DNA from: JAAXGI01 sp965206975
Lineage (GTDB): Bacteria > Gemmatimonadota > Gemmatimonadetes > Longimicrobiales > Gaopeijiaceae
Assembly (NCBI GenBank): GCA_965206975.1
Contig: OZ242253.1
Coordinates: forward strand, 2,356,001 to 2,420,000
DNA: 64,000 nucleotides
Direction of reading: 5' to 3'
This document shows positions 59,701 through 64,000 of this stretch, one piece after another; the stretch's first letter is position 1, and every line of letters begins with the position of its first letter. Both the position numbers and the translations under genes were made by a program. The notes under the pieces were generated by a model. That model made no database searches, was not told where the DNA came from, and worked only from the letters and a program-made list of their open reading frames with translations.

Positions 59701-62700
59701 GATTGCCTCAGATCGAGGATCGCCGGGGTCGCGACCCCGGCGCGCTCCATCCCCTTGGGGTGGAGGACGTGTGCGAGGAGTTCCGTCCACACGGGGAGGT
59801 CACGGCCAGCTGCGCCGAGGCGAACGAGCTCGCCCTCGGCGCGGGAGCGGGCCTGAACCTCGGCCCACTCCCTCCTGCGGGGGAAGCGGTACTCCGATGC
59901 GAGTTCGAGCACCTGGTCCCGCTCCGTACCGACGGCGATCGTCAGCGTGAGCGCGGCGTCGCTCCACGGATCCAGATCCAGCTCGAGGAGCGCCGCGGCG
60001 ACGGGATCGAGCGGGTAGTGCGCGCCCGGGACGGGACGGAGGCGCTCCGGCTCGTCGAGCGCGGCCGGCCGGCTTCTCGGACGGCCGCGGCCGAGGAAGC
60101 TCTCCCGGCTCGTGCACCACGCGAGGGGGGTGGCGGCCCCCCCGTCCGCCCCCCACACGGAGACGAGCACGACGGGCGGCGACGCCTCGCGTCCGCCCCT
60201 TCGCCGCTCGAATAGGAGTCCTTCGCCCCCCGGGAGCGCTTCGCCCCTTACGAAGAGCTTCTGGAAGGCGGGGTGCCTCAGGTCGTCTTCGAGCGGCGCG
60301 AGCGCCAGCTCCATCGCGAGAGCGAGGCGAAGGCGGCGGCGGTCGCCCGACTCGTTCGCGAGGGTGAGTTGGCGGAGCTCCACGCTCCCTCCCGGCGGGA
60401 CCACGACGCTCATCCGGGTCCGGATGCCCTGGCTCTTTCGCATGAACTCCGCGCGGTGGGCATCAAAGAGGATCTTCTGGTCCTCGTCCCCGGGCGCCTC
60501 CGGATCGGGGAGCGGGTTCCACGCCTCTCCTGATTCGCGGTCGAGGAGGATCACGTCGGGGCCACCCACGGGCATCCCTGTGCCGACGCCGCCCCGGATG
60601 ATCGACCAATCGCGCCACCGGCTCCCGCCCCTCCCGTCGGGCCCGAGCTGCACCACGAAGTCCCCGCCGCCGAGATGGTGGACCGGGGGGGGGAGCCGGT
60701 GCGCGGCGGGCGACCAGGCCTGGGTGGTCGGGGCCCCTCGCGCAGAACGGACCGGAACGCTCCGGTCGATCCAGCCGCGCTCGATCGATCGTCGCCAGGG
60801 GATCCGCTCGTGGAGATACGGCTCGATCGTCCCGATCCGCGGGTTTCGGTGATACCGCTCGACAAGGCGGTGGCCGGTAAGGTGGTTTCCGAGCGCGGCG
60901 AGGATCATCCCCTGGTGATGAGCCATGTAGGACCGAACGACGCGCGGGGTCTTCGCCCGGTTGGATGCGGAGCCGTAGTCGAGCGACTCATAGGGTCCCC
61001 AGGCGCCGACGGCGTCGAGCCCCTCGAGTCGCACCAGATTCTCGTATGCGTCGTCCGGCGCGAAGGAGACGGCCATCATCGAGGCGTACGGCGCGACAAC
61101 GAGGCGGTTCGTGGTGGCGCGGTTGAGACTGAGCGAGGGGACCCCGAAGGCGCGGTATTGGTAGTGGCCCTCCCGGCTCAGGACGTGGTACCCCGACTCG
61201 GAGATCCCCCAGGGGACCCCCGCCCGCTTCCCGTGGTCGCGCTGGACGCGCACGGCGCGCCGGCACGCCTCCTCGAGGACGGACTCGGGGGGGAGGCGAA
61301 GGAAGAGGGTCGGCATGAGGTATTCGAACATCGTCCCGGACCACGAGAGGAGTACGGGCCCCCGGTCCGTCCAGGCGAAGGGCCGCCCCAGGTGGAGCCA
61401 GTGCGCGGGCGGCGCCTCGTCCTTCGCCATCGCCACCGTGCTCGCAATCCGCGACTCCGAGGCGAGGAGGTCGTAGTGGTTCGGGTCCAGCTCGCCCGTC
61501 GCCACCGAGAAGCCGATCCGGAAGAGGTCCCTGTGGCGGTCGTAGAGGAAGCGGAAGTCCATCTCGTCGAACCAGCTCTCGAGACGGGAGATGAGCGCTG
61601 AGGCGTCGTCTTCGATGTGCCCTGCGGCGTGGGCCGCTGCCCGGAGATCGTCCGAGAGCCCCTCGGGCCATCCTGGCCCTTCCCCCCCCGCTCCGGATCC
61701 GATCCGATCCAGGAGGTACGCCCGGAGGTTGCGGGGGGAGAGGGGCTCGCTCCCGCTCGCGAGGAGGCCCCGGTGGAGCTCGCCCGCCGCGGGGTGCTCC
61801 CGGTAGCGGGGCCTCAGCCAGGGGAGAAAGAGGTGGATCTCGCCGAGGGTCTCTTCGGCATCCGCCCGGAAGCGGGCGAGCCAGGCGTCGACGGCGGGCG
61901 GGGTCGTGCTCTCCGCCTCGCCGCGGGCGCTTTCGTGAATGCGAAGAAATCGCTCCCCGAGCTCGGGGAGCTTCCGGTCCCGGAGCTCCTCGAGCGCACG
62001 AACGAATGCCTCGAGGCCCTCTCCCCAGGCGTCGCCCAGATTTCGCTCCGTCCACATCTCGAGCGCCCGGAGCTCGACTCGAAGCGCCTTCGCGGTCCCC
62101 GTCCGGCTCCCGGACTCGAGCGTCTCCCCGGCCACGCGGAGGGTGTCGGTCACCCCGAGCGGGCACTCCCCGGTCCAGAGCTCGCGCGTCACCGCTTCCC
62201 GAAGCGCCTCGCACGTCACGACGAAGGCGGCGGCCAGGTTCCCCGAGTCGACCGTCGATATGTAGTGTGGGTCGAGGGGCTCGAGCGTCGCCGTGTCGTA
62301 CCAGTTCAGGAAGTGCCCCCGGACACGTTCGAGCCGGGCCATCCCGCCGACGCTCTTCCCGACCCGGTCGATGAGTCGCGGCGTCCCGACGAACCCCAGG
62401 TCCCACGCCGTGACCCCCCCCACGAGGGCCATCCCCAGGTTCGTCGGCGAGGTCCGCGTCGCGACCTCGCCGACGGGGTCCTCCTGGTAGTGGTCCGGCA
62501 CCAGCCAATGCTGTTCCGGGACCTGAAAGCGCTCGTAGTAGCCCCAGACCCGGCGAGCGAGGCTCCGTGCCCGGGTGCTCGGGAACTCGCCCTCCGGAAA
62601 CCGCCGCCGCCGCCCTCTGCTTACCCAGAAGGCGATCCCGGGGGAGAGGGTCCAGAGGAGGAGGAAGGGTGCGGCGGCGAGAAGGATCGCCTCCCCGTGA

Positions 62701-63998
62701 AGGAGGGTCAGGCCGGAGGCGAGGAGGAGTGCGAGTCCGGGTCCCATCCACATCCGGCGCACCGTGAACCCGAGCGAGTCCGTCCTGCGGATCGACCTCG
62801 CCGTGACGGCGGCCGTCGTCCATTCGAGGAGCTTCCTTCGGGATCCGTAGACGCGGCCGAGCGTGCGGGCGACCGCGTCCATATGGTTCCACGACTCGAA
62901 GGGGAGGAAGGCCAGGTCCATCGTCCACCGGGCGAGCGCGCGCCGAAGCGCGCGGACTTCCGCTTCCAGATCCGCGCGGCGGGGAAGCTCCCTCAGCGCC
63001 CGAAGGCCCGCATCTACGGAGCCGGTGAGAAAGGGGAGCCCGACCACGCCCGCGAGGCCGATCGTCCACCCCCACGCGATCCCGGGGAGCCAGAGCCAGC
63101 CGAGGATGAGGATCCCGAGGACGGAGGGTGCCTGCAGGGAGCGCCGCAGGTTGTCCACGATCATCCAGCGAGCGAGGGGCGGGAGCCGGTTGCGTCTCCG
63201 CCCCCCCTCCGCCGGCACGCGGGAGGAGAGCCACGGGAGGAGCTGCCAGTCCCCCCGGATCCAGCGATGCGCCCGGAGGGCGTATGCGACGGGATGGGTC
63301 GGAAAGTCCTCGAGGAGGATCACATCCGCCACTAGGCCGGCCCGGCCGTGGATCCCCTCGAAGAGATCGTGGCTGAGGAGCATGTTCACGGGGGTCCGGC
63401 CCGCCAGGCTCGCCTCGAAGGCCGCAACGTCGTAGATGCCCTTTCCCGCGAAGATCCCGACGTCGAAGACGTCCTGATAGACGTCGAACGCCGCGTGCGC
63501 GTAGAGGTCGAGCCCCTCGACCCCCCCGTACACCCGGCTGAAGGGAGTGCCGCCGCTGGCGTCCGGGAGGATCTCGATCCTCGGCTGGAGGACCGAGTAG
63601 CCGCGCCGGATCCGGCCCGTACGCCCCACCTCGGGCCGGTTCAGGGGGTGGGCCAGGGTACCGACGAGGCGGGCGGCGGAATCCCTCGGGAGCCGCGTGT
63701 CGGCATCGAGCGTGAGGACGAATGGCGTTCCCGGGAGGCGGGTGGCGTCTCCCTCGACGACCCACATGCCCGTCGGGCGGCCGAGGAGGAGCTGGTTCAG
63801 CTCCGAGAGCTTCCCCCGCTTTCGCTCCCACCCCATCCAGCAACCCTCACCCGGATTCCACCGCCGCGGACGATGGAGGAGGAGGAAGGGCGCGCCACCA
63901 TCCTTCGCGCAGCGGCGGTTGAGCCGGCGGATTCCCGCGGCGACGGCCTCGAGGAGGGGTCCGTCCCGCGCCGTTCGCTCCGTCGGGGCGTCCGGAAA
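56760..63998 (-). CDS. Cyclic beta-1,2-glucan synthase-like protein, 5' end outside window
   Basis: At least 2412 residues are visible; the open frame continues past the right edge without a start, so the N-terminus is missing. The first part is a processive glycosyltransferase (GT84 type): FLLLHRPRRWNPGEG, LDADTRLPRD, and HRWIRGDWQLLPWL (QxxRW equivalent), with transmembrane helices (about residues 280-330 and 420-455). A glycoamylase-like domain follows (SLNRATTNRLVVAPYASMM, VRSYMAHHQGMI), then two GH94/GT36 beta-sandwich and (alpha/alpha)6 modules. The latter contain FGFRDQLQDSY and GSGDWNDGMDRVG, whose Asp is the expected acid catalyst. It would make cyclic glucans for osmoadaptation or host contact. 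First visible gene of the operon with the B12-domain and hpf genes. Confidence 0.88.
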   Translation of the reverse strand, partial: FPDAPTERTARDGPLLEAVAAGIRRLNRRCAKDGGAPFLLLHRPRRWNPGEGCWMGWERKRGKLSELNQLLLGRPTGMWVVEGDATRLPGTPFVLTLDADTRLPRDSAARLVGTLAHPLNRPEVGRTGRIRRGYSVLQPRIEILPDASGGTPFSRVYGGVEGLDLYAHAAFDVYQDVFDVGIFAGKGIYDVAAFEASLAGRTPVNMLLSHDLFEGIHGRAGLVADVILLEDFPTHPVAYALRAHRWIRGDWQLLPWLSSRVPAEGGRRRNRLPPLARWMIVDNLRRSLQAPSVLGILILGWLWLPGIAWGWTIGLAGVVGLPFLTGSVDAGLRALRELPRRADLEAEVRALRRALARWTMDLAFLPFESWNHMDAVARTLGRVYGSRRKLLEWTTAAVTARSIRRTDSLGFTVRRMWMGPGLALLLASGLTLLHGEAILLAAAPFLLLWTLSPGIAFWVSRGRRRRFPEGEFPSTRARSLARRVWGYYERFQVPEQHWLVPDHYQEDPVGEVATRTSPTNLGMALVGGVTAWDLGFVGTPRLIDRVGKSVGGMARLERVRGHFLNWYDTATLEPLDPHYISTVDSGNLAAAFVVTCEALREAVTRELWTGECPLGVTDTLRVAGETLESGSRTGTAKALRVELRALEMWTERNLGDAWGEGLEAFVRALEELRDRKLPELGERFLRIHESARGEAESTTPPAVDAWLARFRADAEETLGEIHLFLPWLRPRYREHPAAGELHRGLLASGSEPLSPRNLRAYLLDRIGSGAGGEGPGWPEGLSDDLRAAAHAAGHIEDDASALISRLESWFDEMDFRFLYDRHRDLFRIGFSVATGELDPNHYDLLASESRIASTVAMAKDEAPPAHWLHLGRPFAWTDRGPVLLSWSGTMFEYLMPTLFLRLPPESVLEEACRRAVRVQRDHGKRAGVPWGISESGYHVLSREGHYQYRAFGVPSLSLNRATTNRLVVAPYASMMAVSFAPDDAYENLVRLEGLDAVGAWGPYESLDYGSASNRAKTPRVVRSYMAHHQGMILAALGNHLTGHRLVERYHRNPRIGTIEPYLHERIPWRRSIERGWIDRSVPVRSARGAPTTQAWSPAAHRLPPPVHHLGGGDFVVQLGPDGRGGSRWRDWSIIRGGVGTGMPVGGPDVILLDRESGEAWNPLPDPEAPGDEDQKILFDAHRAEFMRKSQGIRTRMSVVVPPGGSVELRQLTLANESGDRRRLRLALAMELALAPLEDDLRHPAFQKLFVRGEALPGGEGLLFERRRGGREASPPVVLVSVWGADGGAATPLAWCTSRESFLGRGRPRSRPAALDEPERLRPVPGAHYPLDPVAAALLELDLDPWSDAALTLTIAVGTERDQVLELASEYRFPRRREWAEVQARSRAEGELVRLGAAGRDLPVWTELLAHVLHPKGMERAGVATPAILDLRQSTLWRWGISGDFPFILLEGSTGSGSSLLPDLLRAQRWWRNRGQLVDLVIVGHETGEYLNALRERVTALLSSDDSGPALGMPGGIHIIRATDVGDEERVRLRTLAAFRVDAASGPLADQIATARPAPSPPPTGDPPRAYADGGEESVPAEEAPGPVADGLEGVEWAAPSALGGFDPETGDYVIELGPGMTTPAPWSNVVARDGFGFLVTESGGSFTWVEDAGEFRLTPWHNDPVLGLRGEAVYLKDEESGEVWTPFPGPLGRARTHQIRHGWGRTILRAGGAALSEEVTWSLHPELPVKMVRVRIENRGSRARYLSATFLADWVLGTSPAHTAGRLQIRFDPERSVVTARNPYHLKHSGKVAFLGLDRLPDGMATDRREFLGAAEPLDRTPDGLLRDVPGERSFPRGEGCGVLKRNITLAPGEAGEATFFLGAADTRGKLDSLLGGLRAGPRAASAAEVEHRRWSEYLGRVRVETPDPALDALMNGWLPYQAISSRLRGRTGFYQASGAFGFRDQLQDSYTLLPLDPSLAIKQLEEAARRQFREGDVLHWWHPGTTRGVRTRCSDDLLWLPWVLTRTVRWTGDRTLLEKVVPFLEGECLTDTTHERYDEFSPSGEEASLWEHGLRAVERAAQRLSPRGLPLIGSGDWNDGMDRVGAEGRGESVWLGWFFLDVCRLLIPLAGERGEDRTVLRLEDWSATVREAIETHGWDGEWYRRAFFDSGEPLGARDSAEARIDSIAQSWSVISEAADPVRARVAMDSAWRELVRTGEGLALLLSPPFTGRGPDPGYIAAYPPGVRENGGQYTHASAWLIRALARIGDGERAGALLRAILPTRHAEGEEGTARYRSEPYVIAADIYGAEPHAGRGGWSWYTGSAGWVWRVALEDVLGVRREGPILSIEPRIPSDWRGFRVEIEVEGVRARIEVRNPDGACRGVRSCLLDGSEVDPRRIPILGTDRPASTPAGGGRERIVKIEVTMGEGAN

Positions 63999-64000
63999 GT

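Noticed and set aside
60988..63843. A 951-codon minus-strand frame inside the glucan synthase gene
   Set aside because: It is Arg/Pro/Gly-rich shadow sequence in another frame of the same strand; the in-frame protein has clear domains and motifs.
1..64000. CRISPR arrays, rRNA operons and prophage structural genes
   Set aside because: No regularly spaced repeat series, rRNA core sequence or phage structural gene was found on reading both strands.

Overview
The window is a 64 kb piece of a GC-rich (roughly two-thirds G+C) bacterial chromosome, mostly conserved housekeeping genes. Bacillus-type PurF with four Fe-S cysteines, separate PurS/PurQ/PurL, a FloA flotillin, a 7TM-HD receptor, a TonB-dependent receptor paired with a lipoprotein, and a VanZ/AspS/PhoH/HD/YbeY cluster suggest a diderm of the FCB/Gemmatimonadota neighbourhood. 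That placement is inference from gene content only.

Left part (1-12.8 kb). The end of a large secreted Ig-like-repeat protein is followed by a minus-strand operon read truA-fsa-htrA-purB-purC-pssA-purS-purQ-purL-purF. Most junctions are 4-base overlaps of the ATGA/GTGA/TTGA type, so the genes are probably translationally coupled. A phosphatidylserine synthase gene sits inside the purine genes.

Accessory island (12.8-20.8 kb). An AT-rich, palindrome-rich promoter drives a small membrane protein and winged-helix regulator pair. After it come the tail of one IS3-family element, a second IS3-family element (about 14248-15719) inserted in it, and an ORF-less group II intron-like RNA with a recognisable domain V. 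The IS3 transposase has lost about 27-30 residues between its first two catalytic aspartates. A TonB-dependent receptor, a coupled lipoprotein and a VapC-like PIN remnant follow.

Biosynthetic centre (20.8-34 kb). trpD is separated from trpC-trpF-trpB-trpA by lexA on the other strand. Then come an RqcH/NFACT-like gene, the overlapping cluster panB-panC-yqeK-like-LytR_C-lepB, and rlmN.

Translation, RNA and envelope block (33.8-50.5 kb). vanZ-aspS-phoH-7TM/HD-ybeY are tightly packed. They are followed by a VOC protein, a kinase fusion, RNase E/G, ribosomal proteins L21 and L27, a lytic transglycosylase, chorismate mutase, and an nfeD-floA-membrane protein set.

Right end (50.5-64 kb). Aconitase, a thioredoxin-fold protein, a secreted beta-propeller protein and tRNA-Leu(CAA) are followed by a minus-strand operon. 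It reads from a very large cyclic beta-1,2-glucan synthase-like gene, cut by the window edge, into a stand-alone cobalamin-binding domain and a ribosome hibernation factor. No CRISPR array, rRNA or intact prophage was seen. The least explained parts are the island at 13-20 kb and the glucan synthase/B12-domain coupling.
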